64,000 bases of DNA, from NCBI GenBank assembly GCA_016916535.1, contig CP070276.1:1488001-1552000 (forward strand), given 5' to 3'. The notes beneath the pieces are model-generated. The model was not told the origin of the DNA. It ran no database searches and was given only the letters and a program-made list of their open reading frames with translations. The stretch is from Dysgonomonadaceae bacterium zrk40. GTDB taxonomy: Bacteria > Bacteroidota > Bacteroidia > Bacteroidales > Dysgonomonadaceae. This document shows, in pieces, positions 16,584 through 25,094 of the stretch. Both the position numbers and the translations under genes were made by a program. Numbering within the stretch: the stretch's first letter is position 1; the number at the start of each line of letters is the position of its first letter.

Positions 16584-19001
16584 TCAAAAGAAGTGTCGCT
16601 TCAGACGAAGGCTATTGGTCACAACACTGACCGAGCTCAGCGCCATGGCAGCACCGGCAATCATCGGGTTGAGCAGGAAGCCGGTGAAGGGAAAGAGCAC
16701 ACCCGCGGCGACGGGGATGCCGATCACGTTGTAGAAAAAGGCCCAGAAAAGATTCTGGCGGATGGTACGTACCGTGGCTTGTGAGAGTCGAATTGCACGG
16801 GGGATTCGTTTAAGGTCGGAGGAAATAATGGTCATGCTGGCCACATCCATCGCAATATCACTGCCGCTGCCCATGGCGATGCTCACATCGGCCTGTGCGA
16901 GCGCCCCGCTGTCGTTGATGCCATCTCCCACCATCGCCACCGTATGGCCCTGTTGTTGCAGTTTCTTCACCAACTCCACCTTCTCTTCAGGCAACACTCC
17001 CCCCCGGTAATCGGTGATTCCCAAGTCAGCTGCCAGGGCTGCAGCCACTTTTTCGTTGTCACCGGTATAGATCGCTACATCGATACCCATGCTGTGCAAC
17101 TGTGCGATCGCCTCTTTTGAGGTAGGCTTCATCTTGTCGGTGATACCAATCACACCCAGCGCTTTCTCTCTGTCGGAAAACAATGAAACAGTGTGCGCCG
17201 CATCCATCTCCAGGTAAGCCTGCTGCTTCAGGTCGGCAGGAATCACAACTCCTCTCGAAGCCAGGTAATCCATGTTACCGATGTAATAAGTCTCATCGTC
17301 GTAAGTCCCTTCGATTCCCTTACCGCTCACCTGTGAAACGGTCACATCGTCAAGAAGAGTGCTTACCTCCTTTAGTTCGGCAGTAATGGCATCTGCCAGT
17401 GGATGTTCAGAACGCTGTTCGATGCTGTAGAGGATATCGCGATGCAGGGGGGTGGCATCGAGCGACCAGGTGATGGAGGTCACCTGGGGTTTCCCCTCGG
17501 TAATGGTACCGGTCTTGTCGAGCACCACCACATCCACTTTTTTCGCTCTCTCCAGGCTTCCGGCATCCTTGATCAGGATACCCTCATCAGCACCTTTGCC
17601 AATACCTACCATGATGGCGGTGGGTGTAGCGAGACCCAATGCACAGGGACAGGCGATCACCAGCACCGTCACCATGGTCAGTAGGCCGTAGACAAATCCA
17701 TTCTCACCCCCAAAGAACAGCCATACCACGAAGCTGAGCAGCGCAATGCCGATCACCACAGGCACGAAGACCGCTGCGATGCGATCCACCAATCCCTGTA
17801 CGGGAGCCTTGCTGCCCTGTGCTTCATCCACCGTGCGGATGATCTGTGCAAGAAGTGTATCTTTCCCCACCTTGTCTGCCCGGAAGAGAAAGCTCCCCTT
17901 CTGGTTGATGGTTCCGGCAAACACTTTCGTGCCGTTTTTCTTCTCCACATGAAGCGGCTCTCCGGAGATCATGCTTTCATCCACAAACGAGCTTCCCTCT
18001 GTCACCTCTCCATCGACAGCGATCTTCTCGCCTGGTTTCACCATTACAATATCTCCCACCAACACATCGGCAATCGGAATCACACTGGGTTCTCCATCAC
18101 GAAGTACCGTCACTGTGGAGGGCTGTAGCCCCATAAGCTTGCGGATGGCATCGGAGGTGTGCCCTTTGGCACGCGCCTCCAACATCTTACCCAGAAGGAT
18201 GAAGGCGATAATCACGCCGGCCGCCTCAAAATAGACATGCGCTTCCAGTCCGCGGCTCTCCCAGAACTCCGGCCAGAGCATGTTGAAGAGGCTGAAAAGA
18301 TAGGCGATGCCGGTACTGAGTGCCACCAGCGTATCCATGTTGGCGGAGCGGTGGCGTGCCTGCTTCCAGGCGCCCACAAAAAAGCGGCGCCCGAAGAGGA
18401 AAAGTATCGGCGTAGCCAGGAGCCACATGACGATGTTGGCAAAGGGGGCGTGCATGAAGAACATGCCAACCACCACCAGCGGGATGGCCAGCGCCACGGC
18501 CAGAATGGTATGACGCCGTAGTGTTTTGTAGTTCTCCTTCTGCAGCTCCTCCACCTTTTCGAACGAGCTCTCCTCCTCTTCCATCAGCAGGTCATACCCC
18601 ATCTCCTGCAGCGCCTGCTTCATTGCATCAGGTGTGGCAATGCCGGGCAGATATTCGATTTGCCCCTTGCCGTTACCATAGTTCACCGAGGCATTTAACA
18701 CACCGGGCACGAAGGAGAGAATATTCTGCGAGCTGGAGGCACAGGCAGCACAGGTCATGTGCAACACGGGGTGAGTCGCTTTCTCGGTACGCACCTCCCC
18801 GCCGGCATGTCGGATGCGCTCCACCACCTCCTGCAGGATCTCCGCAGCGTCATCAACCCTGCGCTCATCGATGACAACAAGCAGCGTACCCTTTTGAGGA
18901 TCATGTTTTAGGGATGCCACTCCCTTTACTCCCCGCAATGCATCCTCAGACAGGGCTGCCTTCCCCCTGAGGTTTATCTGATAACTATTTGCTTTCTTCA
19001 T
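16584..19001 (-). CDS. copA: Copper-translocating P-type ATPase
   Basis: 805 residues from MKKANSYQIN; the frame is open further upstream into the promoter region. A first HMA-like region (about 1-70) has no CxxC. The second HMA domain has MTCAACASS (Cys84, Cys87). The ATPase core shows SGEP in the actuator, CPC (451-453) in the membrane path, the phosphorylated Asp495 in DKTGT, SEHPLADA, and MVGDGIND. The late helices carry YN and MALSSVSVVTNS, the Cu(I) site signature of type 1B-1 pumps. It exports cytoplasmic Cu(I). No copper-responsive regulator was seen beside it. It is divergent from the S9 peptidase gene. Confidence 0.93.
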   Translation of the reverse strand: MKKANSYQINLRGKAALSEDALRGVKGVASLKHDPQKGTLLVVIDERRVDDAAEILQEVVERIRHAGGEVRTEKATHPVLHMTCAACASSSQNILSFVPGVLNASVNYGNGKGQIEYLPGIATPDAMKQALQEMGYDLLMEEEESSFEKVEELQKENYKTLRRHTILAVALAIPLVVVGMFFMHAPFANIVMWLLATPILFLFGRRFFVGAWKQARHRSANMDTLVALSTGIAYLFSLFNMLWPEFWESRGLEAHVYFEAAGVIIAFILLGKMLEARAKGHTSDAIRKLMGLQPSTVTVLRDGEPSVIPIADVLVGDIVMVKPGEKIAVDGEVTEGSSFVDESMISGEPLHVEKKNGTKVFAGTINQKGSFLFRADKVGKDTLLAQIIRTVDEAQGSKAPVQGLVDRIAAVFVPVVIGIALLSFVVWLFFGGENGFVYGLLTMVTVLVIACPCALGLATPTAIMVGIGKGADEGILIKDAGSLERAKKVDVVVLDKTGTITEGKPQVTSITWSLDATPLHRDILYSIEQRSEHPLADAITAELKEVSTLLDDVTVSQVSGKGIEGTYDDETYYIGNMDYLASRGVVIPADLKQQAYLEMDAAHTVSLFSDREKALGVIGITDKMKPTSKEAIAQLHSMGIDVAIYTGDNEKVAAALAADLGITDYRGGVLPEEKVELVKKLQQQGHTVAMVGDGINDSGALAQADVSIAMGSGSDIAMDVASMTIISSDLKRIPRAIRLSQATVRTIRQNLFWAFFYNVIGIPVAAGVLFPFTGFLLNPMIAGAAMALSSVSVVTNSLRLKRHFF

Positions 19002-19076
19002 ACTGGTATAGGAACAATTGAGGGAAGGGGGATGTTCATAATGCTCTGTTCTGACGCATATTTTCAAAAAATTTAC

Positions 19077-19103
19077 TATTTTTGTTCCACCACATGTGGG
19101 AAC
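19077..19103 (+). promoter_or_regulatory. Candidate promoter and palindrome before the S9 peptidase gene
   Basis: TATTTTTG (19077-19084) fits the -7 consensus TAnnTTTG and lies about 60 nt before the peptidase ATG. No clear -33 TTTG is visible. Right after it is the perfect palindrome CCACATGTGG (19090-19099), flanked by GTTC and GAAC, at the expected transcription start. It could be an operator for either divergent gene. Confidence 0.4.
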
Positions 19104-19144
19104 CCGCACTGCGGTGATCTCCACTTAACAGAAAAATATACATT

Positions 19145-21916
19145 ATGCAACGATCCTTTTCGCTAACCTTCGTCGGCATCCTCTTTGCCTTCTCACTCTT
19201 CTCCCAGAGAAAACCCCTCGACCACTCGGTCTATGACAGCTGGGAGAGCCTCAGCGCTACCAGCCTCAGTAATGACGGGAGGATGATGGCGACCCTGATC
19301 GCACCCCAGGAGGGAGATAGCACCCTTTTTCTCAAAGACCTCACCAACAATCGTTCCCTCACGATGGAGAGGGTCACCCGCTTCACCCTCTCACCCGACG
19401 GTGCATGGACGGTGGGACTGCTCAGGGCTCCTTTTGCGGAGCGTCGGCAGGCCCGGATTGACAAGAAAAAAGCGGATGGGATGCCTGATGATTCTCTGTT
19501 GATCATTCACAACCATACGTTCGAGGTAATGAAAATTGCCAATGTGCGTTCATTCAAAACGGCAGAGAAGGCTGTGACGCATATCGCCTACACCACAACC
19601 CTGCCCGAAGACACGACAAAAGAAGGGGCAAAAAAGGAAAAAAAGAAAGAACTGGTGATCTTACGGAATCTTTTGTCACAGTCGGAAGATACCATCCTCA
19701 ACGCAAAAGAACACCTCTTCAGTAAATATGGGAATGCGTTTGCCGTTGTGATTCAACCGGAGAAAAAAGATAGCACCGATGCCCCGGGAGTGCTCTTTTT
19801 CGATCTGAACAAGCAGGCACAAAAAAGGATCTCCTGCGAAAAAAGAGAATATAAATCGCTTTCGTTCGATGAGGCGGGGACTCAATTGGTTTATCTTTCC
19901 ACGGGGGACACCTCTAAAGTGGAACAGAAGGTGTTCGACTTACGCTATTTTGAAAACGGGGCCGACTCGGCTCATCTCATTGCCGACAGGAACGCCGCCG
20001 GCCTGCCGGAGGGGTGGATCTTCAACGAACATGCATCCCCCACATTCAGCAGGAATGGCAGCAGGATCCTGATTGGGGCCGCTCCCAGGCAGGAGCCCAG
20101 GGACACGACGCTGGTCGACTTCGAGATGGCAGACCTTGATATCTGGCACTGGGAGGACCCACTCATTCAGCCGCAACAGCTGGCAGAGCTCAGTCGTAAA
20201 AAACGACACACCTACAGCGGCATCATCAATCCGCATCACCCCGGTCACTACCTTCCGGTAGCCACCGAAGAGATGCCTCATGCCAACATCGCCGACGAGG
20301 GCAACGGCCGCTACGCACTGCTCTGGTCCGATCTGCCCTATCAGCTGGAGAGTCAGTGGGACATCTCCTCCCGTTATGATGTCTGGGTGATGGACCTTCA
20401 GGAGCAGCGCCTGCACGAGGTTGGCTCCCCGATAGCGGGACGACCGATGCTCTCGCCTGCGGGCCATTACACGCTCTGGTGGGACGGAACAGAACAGCAG
20501 TGGTTCGCCTACGACAACCGGAAGCAGACCACCCGGAACCTCACCTGCGCGATACCGGTGAACTTCTGGAACGAAAAAAACGATGTTCCAATGGAACCGG
20601 GCCCTTATGGAATGGCAGCATGGGGTGATGAAGACGATTATCTTTTGCTCTACGATGCATTCGATATCTGGAAGGTAGACCCGAGCGGCAAGACAAAAGC
20701 GGTCAACCTAACCCGCGGTGTGGGCCGCAGCGACTCGATCACCTTCCGTTATGTGAACACCGACCGTGAGAAACGTTTCATCGAGGAGGAGGAGCAGCTG
20801 CTGCTCTCCGCCTTTGACAACAAAAGCAAGGAAAATGGCTGGTACACCCTGGCACAGAAGGGGAGGAAACCGTTGCAAAAGAAAGTGATGGAGGGGTATA
20901 CCTACAGCTCGTTGATCAAAGCGAAAGAGAAGGAACTCTACCTCTACCAGAAAAGCAACTTCCACACCACCCCGGACCTCTACGTCACTGCAGACCTCTG
21001 GAAAACGTCAGACAAACTGACCAATATCAACCCGCAGATGGAGCAGTACAACTGGGGAACAGCGGAGCTCTTCTCCTGGACATCCTTCAGTGGTGATCCA
21101 CTGCAGGGGATCCTCTACAAGCCGGAGGATTTTGATCCGGGTAAAAAATATCCGATGATGATCTACTTCTACGAGCAACACTCCGACGAACTCTACCGCT
21201 GGTTCACACCGGCACCCAGCCGTTCGGTGATCAACATACCCTTCTTCGTGAGCCGCGGCTACCTGGTCTTCACGCCTGATATCCGCTACAGCGTGGGACA
21301 ACCGGGAATGGATGCCTACAACGCCGTGGTCTCGGGTGCCGAGGCCCTTGCCAAAAACGATTGGGTGGATGCGAAGAGAATGGCGATACAGGGACAGAGC
21401 TGGGGCGGTTACCAGGTGGCTTACCTGGTGACGAAGACCAACCTTTTCAGGGCTGCAGGCGCCGGTGCTCCGGTATCGAACATGACCAGCGCCTACGGAG
21501 GTGTCCGCTGGAGCTCCGGACGCAGTCGCCAGTTTCAGTATGAGCAAACGCAGTCCCGCATAGGCGTACCGATGCTTGACTCACTGGATCTCTACATCGA
21601 CAACTCTCCCCTCTTCTTCGCCGACAAGGTGGAGACACCGCTGCTGATGATGCACAACGACAAGGATGGGGCGGTACCCTGGTACCAGGGCATCGAGTAC
21701 TTCATGATGCTGCGCCGCCTGGGCAAGCCTGTATGGTTGCTCCAGTACAACGGTGAGGACCACAACCTGACGCAGCGCCGCAACAGCAAGGACCTCTCCA
21801 TCCGCCTGCAACAGTTCTTCGACCACTACCTCAAGGGTGATCCTGCACCGGCATGGATGACAAAGGGTGTCCCAGCCATTGAAAAAGGGAAAAACTGGGG
21901 TTATGAGGTGGATTAG
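19145..21916 (+). CDS. Secreted S9 family (prolyl oligopeptidase-type) peptidase
   Basis: 923 residues with a signal peptide (about 1-20). A long N-terminal beta-propeller-like region (about 30-660) precedes an alpha/beta-hydrolase domain. Catalytic residues: Ser752 in GQSWGG, Asp841 in NDKDGAVPW and His873 in GEDHN. Family enzymes cleave short peptides, often dipeptides or proline-containing ones, in the periplasm. Bacteroidota commonly use them in protein fermentation. No partner genes adjoin; it is divergent from copA. Confidence 0.9.
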   Translation: MQRSFSLTFVGILFAFSLFSQRKPLDHSVYDSWESLSATSLSNDGRMMATLIAPQEGDSTLFLKDLTNNRSLTMERVTRFTLSPDGAWTVGLLRAPFAERRQARIDKKKADGMPDDSLLIIHNHTFEVMKIANVRSFKTAEKAVTHIAYTTTLPEDTTKEGAKKEKKKELVILRNLLSQSEDTILNAKEHLFSKYGNAFAVVIQPEKKDSTDAPGVLFFDLNKQAQKRISCEKREYKSLSFDEAGTQLVYLSTGDTSKVEQKVFDLRYFENGADSAHLIADRNAAGLPEGWIFNEHASPTFSRNGSRILIGAAPRQEPRDTTLVDFEMADLDIWHWEDPLIQPQQLAELSRKKRHTYSGIINPHHPGHYLPVATEEMPHANIADEGNGRYALLWSDLPYQLESQWDISSRYDVWVMDLQEQRLHEVGSPIAGRPMLSPAGHYTLWWDGTEQQWFAYDNRKQTTRNLTCAIPVNFWNEKNDVPMEPGPYGMAAWGDEDDYLLLYDAFDIWKVDPSGKTKAVNLTRGVGRSDSITFRYVNTDREKRFIEEEEQLLLSAFDNKSKENGWYTLAQKGRKPLQKKVMEGYTYSSLIKAKEKELYLYQKSNFHTTPDLYVTADLWKTSDKLTNINPQMEQYNWGTAELFSWTSFSGDPLQGILYKPEDFDPGKKYPMMIYFYEQHSDELYRWFTPAPSRSVINIPFFVSRGYLVFTPDIRYSVGQPGMDAYNAVVSGAEALAKNDWVDAKRMAIQGQSWGGYQVAYLVTKTNLFRAAGAGAPVSNMTSAYGGVRWSSGRSRQFQYEQTQSRIGVPMLDSLDLYIDNSPLFFADKVETPLLMMHNDKDGAVPWYQGIEYFMMLRRLGKPVWLLQYNGEDHNLTQRRNSKDLSIRLQQFFDHYLKGDPAPAWMTKGVPAIEKGKNWGYEVD

Positions 21917-21930
21917 TTGAAAGCTGACTT

Positions 21931-22716
21931 TTAAAATCCCCGCTGCCGCATCGCCTCAAAGGTGAGGATGGCGGTGGAAACAGAGACATTGAGCGAATCA
22001 ATTTTCCCGCGCATGGGGATTTTGATTCGCTTTGTGGCGTTGTGCAGCCAGAAATCAGTCAATCCTTCCGCTTCAGTACCCATCACGATGGCGGATGGTT
22101 TCCGGAAATCGATGTTCTGATAAAATTCAGCCGCCTGAAGCTCCGCGGCAAAAACATTGATGCCACGCTCTTTAAGCCACAGCAGCGCCTCTTCGGATCT
22201 GCTGACGGCCGTGGGCACGGTAAAGAGCCCCCCCACCCCGGAGCGGATCACGTTGGGGTTGTAGAGGTCGGTCAGCGGATCACAAACAATCACCGCATCG
22301 GCCGCCGCGGCATCAGCTGTACGGAGCACCGCCCCGAGGTTGCCGGGCTTTTCCACCGATTCGAGAATAATTAGGAAAGGGTTTTCACTGAGGGTAAGAT
22401 CCTCCAGCGCATGGGATTTGGGCTTAGCCAATGCCACCACGCCGTCGGAGTTCTCCCGGTAGGCTATTTTCGCAAATACTGCCGGGGAGATCTCAGTGAT
22501 GATTTCTGGGGGAAGGTTCTCCAGTACACCCGGGTACTTGCTCTGGGTGAACATCTCCGGGCAGAGATAAACTTCAGTGATCAGATACCCCGCCTGCAGG
22601 GCCAGCGACAGCTCGCGGGCGCCCTCCAGCACGAAGAGCTGTTGCTCGCGACGCTCCTTGCTTTTGGAGAGCTTCACGATCTGCTTGATGGAGGGGTTCT
22701 GCAGGCTGGTGATCAT
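21931..22716 (-). CDS. SpoU (TrmH) family RNA 2'-O-methyltransferase
   Basis: 261 residues. The three SPOUT motifs are visible in order: VEKPGNLGAVLRTADAA, VMGTEAEGL and IPMRGKIDSLNVSVSTAIL. An N-terminal substrate-binding domain precedes them. The family methylates ribose 2'-OH in rRNA or tRNA with SAM; RlmB-like or TsnR-like targets are possible, and the exact nucleotide cannot be told. It lies 9 nt after the secreted thioredoxin gene and probably shares its transcript. Confidence 0.9.
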   Translation of the reverse strand: MITSLQNPSIKQIVKLSKSKERREQQLFVLEGARELSLALQAGYLITEVYLCPEMFTQSKYPGVLENLPPEIITEISPAVFAKIAYRENSDGVVALAKPKSHALEDLTLSENPFLIILESVEKPGNLGAVLRTADAAAADAVIVCDPLTDLYNPNVIRSGVGGLFTVPTAVSRSEEALLWLKERGINVFAAELQAAEFYQNIDFRKPSAIVMGTEAEGLTDFWLHNATKRIKIPMRGKIDSLNVSVSTAILTFEAMRQRGF

Positions 22717-22725
22717 GAGAGGTTG

Positions 22726-23187
22726 TTACAAGGCTGTTTTCTCATCCTTCTTCAACAGGAAAGTGTCGATAGCTTCCCTGAATGATTCCTTCGGCAAGGC
22801 TCCCATTGCCACCTGTGGTTTCTCATTCATGGGAATGAAGAGAAACATGGGGATGCTTTGCACACCGAACATGGCAGCCAGTTCCGGTTCTTTATCCACG
22901 TCAATCTTGTAAACGTAGATCTCCTCACCATACTCGGCTGCGAGATCCTTCAAGATGGGTGAAGTGATGCGGCAGGGACCGCACCAGGTTGCATAGAAGT
23001 CGACGATGGCCGGCTTGTCTCCGTTGTATTTCCATTCCTGGGGGTTCTCCTCATAGTTGAACACTTTCTCCAGAAAAGCGGTTTTGTTTAGTTCGACCGG
23101 TTTGGCTTTTTCTTTGCCCTGAGGCTCAGCAGCAGCGACATGCATCAAAAAAAGAGCTGCCGCAAAAAGGGTAATTACTTTCTTCAT
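22726..23187 (-). CDS. Secreted thioredoxin-family protein
   Basis: 153 residues with a cleavable signal peptide (about 1-20, AAA|EP). Thioredoxin fold with WCGPC (Cys69, Cys72) and the cis-Pro loop QSIPMF. It likely acts on disulfides in the periplasm. It differs from the thioredoxin at 51-473, which keeps its hydrophobic N-terminus. First gene of a two-gene unit with the SpoU methyltransferase. Confidence 0.9.
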   Translation of the reverse strand: MKKVITLFAAALFLMHVAAAEPQGKEKAKPVELNKTAFLEKVFNYEENPQEWKYNGDKPAIVDFYATWCGPCRITSPILKDLAAEYGEEIYVYKIDVDKEPELAAMFGVQSIPMFLFIPMNEKPQVAMGALPKESFREAIDTFLLKKDEKTAL

Positions 23188-23279
23188 CTGAATCGAAAAA
23201 AAGTTGTGATTTTTAAATTGTATCTGTTACAACAGTGTGAGGGGGTAAAATGTTCCAAACGGGCAAACGGTGGATCGCA

Positions 23280-23783
23280 TCAGAATTGCTGCCGATCCTT
23301 GTACCTGACTGAATTTCTGCTGGGTACACCAAACTCCCGTGCCGAGAGATCCTCCACCTCTACCTTCCAGATCTTCACGTTCCGTACCGCGGGTGCGGAA
23401 TAACTGAAAGTATGCCCGGAGTACTGATGCATGGTGCTGTCGAGAGCCCTCACCTTCACTTCATCCTCCTCGACGAACTTCACCTTGCCACGACAAACGA
23501 TGCTGGCGGCCAACATCCGGTAGCTGCAGGCCACATCCTCATCCTGCCACACCAGCTTCGGGTCGGTGCAGAAGGTGATACATACTTTCGGGTTCTCCTC
23601 CAGGATCGATATGGAATGTCCCTCCTGGGCGGAGTGGAGCCAGATCACCCCCTCCTCGTACCCGAAGTTCATCGGCAGCACATAGGGATTCCCTTCCTTG
23701 TCCGCCATTCCCACGTAGCAAATCATGCAGGAGCGGATGATCTGTTCAATTCGCTCTTTCTCTTCTACCGGATAAGTTCTCAT
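23280..23783 (-). CDS. PPOX/NimA-like FMN-binding protein
   Basis: 167 residues from MRTYPVEEKERIEQII; a TTG ten codons upstream is an alternative. Split-barrel flavin-binding fold of the pyridoxamine-phosphate-oxidase-like superfamily, with VGMADKEGNPYVLPMNFGYE and IWLHSAQEGHSISILEENP as typical strands. NimA relatives reduce nitroimidazoles, but most family members have unknown substrates, and resistance should not be assumed. Preceded by a -7 box at 23848-23855. Confidence 0.82.
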   Translation of the reverse strand: MRTYPVEEKERIEQIIRSCMICYVGMADKEGNPYVLPMNFGYEEGVIWLHSAQEGHSISILEENPKVCITFCTDPKLVWQDEDVACSYRMLAASIVCRGKVKFVEEDEVKVRALDSTMHQYSGHTFSYSAPAVRNVKIWKVEVEDLSAREFGVPSRNSVRYKDRQQF

Positions 23784-23847
23784 ATCTCCTGGCCTTGATG
23801 TTTCGTTTGTCAATGAATATGCTGCCTGCTTGCAGAAAAAATTTGTA

Positions 23848-23855
23848 CAAAGATA
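23848..23855 (-). promoter_or_regulatory. -7 promoter element of the PPOX gene
   Basis: TATCTTTG on the minus strand fits TAnnTTTG, about 65 nt before the ATG. No well-placed -33 TTTG is visible. Confidence 0.4.
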
Positions 23856-23982
23856 AGCAGTTTCTCAAACAAGAAATGCATCTTGATTCAAAAGAGGGTT
23901 TATAGGCCTGTTTTTATGTGCGGTTTGTGCTATCAAAAAGTAAAACGAGACAGGGACTTTCATGGGTTCTGGAAAGCTCTAG

Positions 23983-24055
23983 CCTTATTGCACCCTTATT
24001 GCACCCTTATATCCACTCCCATAATTATTAGAGGGGATATTAGGATGCAATAAGG
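23983..24055. repeat. 11-bp tandem repeat with inverted copy, large hairpin
   Basis: CCTTATTGCAC occurs twice head to tail (23983-23993, 23994-24004), then a partial third copy (CCTTAT, 24005). The segment 23994-24013 has an inverted copy at 24036-24055 with two mismatches, and the stem continues inward through ATATCC/GGATAT. The whole can fold into a hairpin of about 25 bp. It lies downstream of yifB (before the IS insertion) and upstream of the PPOX gene. It has no U-run typical of a terminator. Confidence 0.8.
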
Positions 24056-24060
24056 TTATA

Positions 24061-25094
24061 ACGTGAGTTCGGGATAAGAAAAGCATAAAAAAAGTTGTGA
24101 TATAGGGAGATTATTTGTATATTTATAGCTGATAATCAAACAAATAACAAACATCAGCCCTATGATCACAACAGACAAAGTTATTGAAATATTTTGTATT
24201 GCCGACGATTTTTGTGCAGAATATGAGAATGAAATTCAGAATCATCAACTTCAAGCCGGGGGTACAACTAAAAGGAGAAACAGGAAAACGCAAATGTCCC
24301 AGAGCGAGATTATTGCCGTGATGGTCTGTTTCCACTGCGGAACCTTCCATAATTTCAAGAATTATTACCTGTTTTATATTTGCAAACACATGAAGAGCTA
24401 TTTTCCAAATGCCGTTTCCTACAACCGTTTTGTCGAGTTGCAACCCAGGGTGATTGTACCTTTCATGCTCTTGCTCAAACTCTTTGGATTTGGTGAATGC
24501 ACAGGCATTACATATGTGGATAGCACTCCCATTAAAGTATGTCATAACAAGCGTATACACTCGAATAAAGTATTCAGGGATCTGGCACAAAGAGGGAAAA
24601 GTACGATGGGCTGGTTTTTTGGATTCAAGCTTCATCTGGTCTGTAACGAAAAGGGTGAATTGCTGAATTTCTCTCTCACAAAAGGCAATGTCGACGATAG
24701 AAACCCTGACGTAATCAATGTTCTTACCAAAGATCTTTTCGGTAAACTATATGCAGACAAGGGTTACATCAGCACAAAGCTCTTCGAGATGCTGTTTGAC
24801 CAGGGTGTTCATTTAGTGACCGGTATACGCTCAAATATGAAAAATTCCCTGATGTCATTCCGCGACAAGATTCTCTTACGCAAAAGATCTGTAATTGAGT
24901 CCATCAATGATGAACTGAAGAATATCTGCCAGATAGAACATTCAAGGCATCGTTCCACACATAATTTCATCATGAACATAATTGCTGCATTGGTGGCATA
25001 TTGTTTCTTTCCCAAAAAGCCTTCAATCAAATTTGAAGTGGAAAAGTCAAGTCAATTAACCATTTGGGGATAATATGTTATCCCGAACTCACGT
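24061..25094 (+). mobile_element. IS982-family insertion sequence, complete
   Basis: About 1,034 bp with 17-bp perfect terminal inverted repeats, ACGTGAGTTCGGGATAA at 24061-24077 and its complement at 25078-25094, around one intact transposase gene. No target duplication is visible (left flank GGTTATA, right flank TAATAACC). Instead the flanks are inverted with respect to each other, as if the element entered the centre of a small palindrome. The right repeat supplies one base of the yifB stop codon. Confidence 0.92.
24162..25073 (+). CDS. IS982-family transposase
   Basis: 303 residues. DDE-type transposase with the N-terminal region typical of IS982 (SQSEIIAVMVCFHCG, YYLFYICKHMKSYFPN, SYNRFVELQ) and the catalytic acidic residues in TYVDSTPIKVCHNKR, YADKGYIS and KRSVIESINDELKN. 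The frame is uninterrupted and both ends of the element are present, so it may be active. It moves the element by cut-and-paste or a related route. Confidence 0.93.
   Translation: MITTDKVIEIFCIADDFCAEYENEIQNHQLQAGGTTKRRNRKTQMSQSEIIAVMVCFHCGTFHNFKNYYLFYICKHMKSYFPNAVSYNRFVELQPRVIVPFMLLLKLFGFGECTGITYVDSTPIKVCHNKRIHSNKVFRDLAQRGKSTMGWFFGFKLHLVCNEKGELLNFSLTKGNVDDRNPDVINVLTKDLFGKLYADKGYISTKLFEMLFDQGVHLVTGIRSNMKNSLMSFRDKILLRKRSVIESINDELKNICQIEHSRHRSTHNFIMNIIAALVAYCFFPKKPSIKFEVEKSSQLTIWG

Noticed and set aside
23280-23783. Nitroimidazole-resistance (nim) gene
   Set aside because: The fold is shared by many flavin-binding proteins; nothing in the sequence shows the drug-reducing function specifically.
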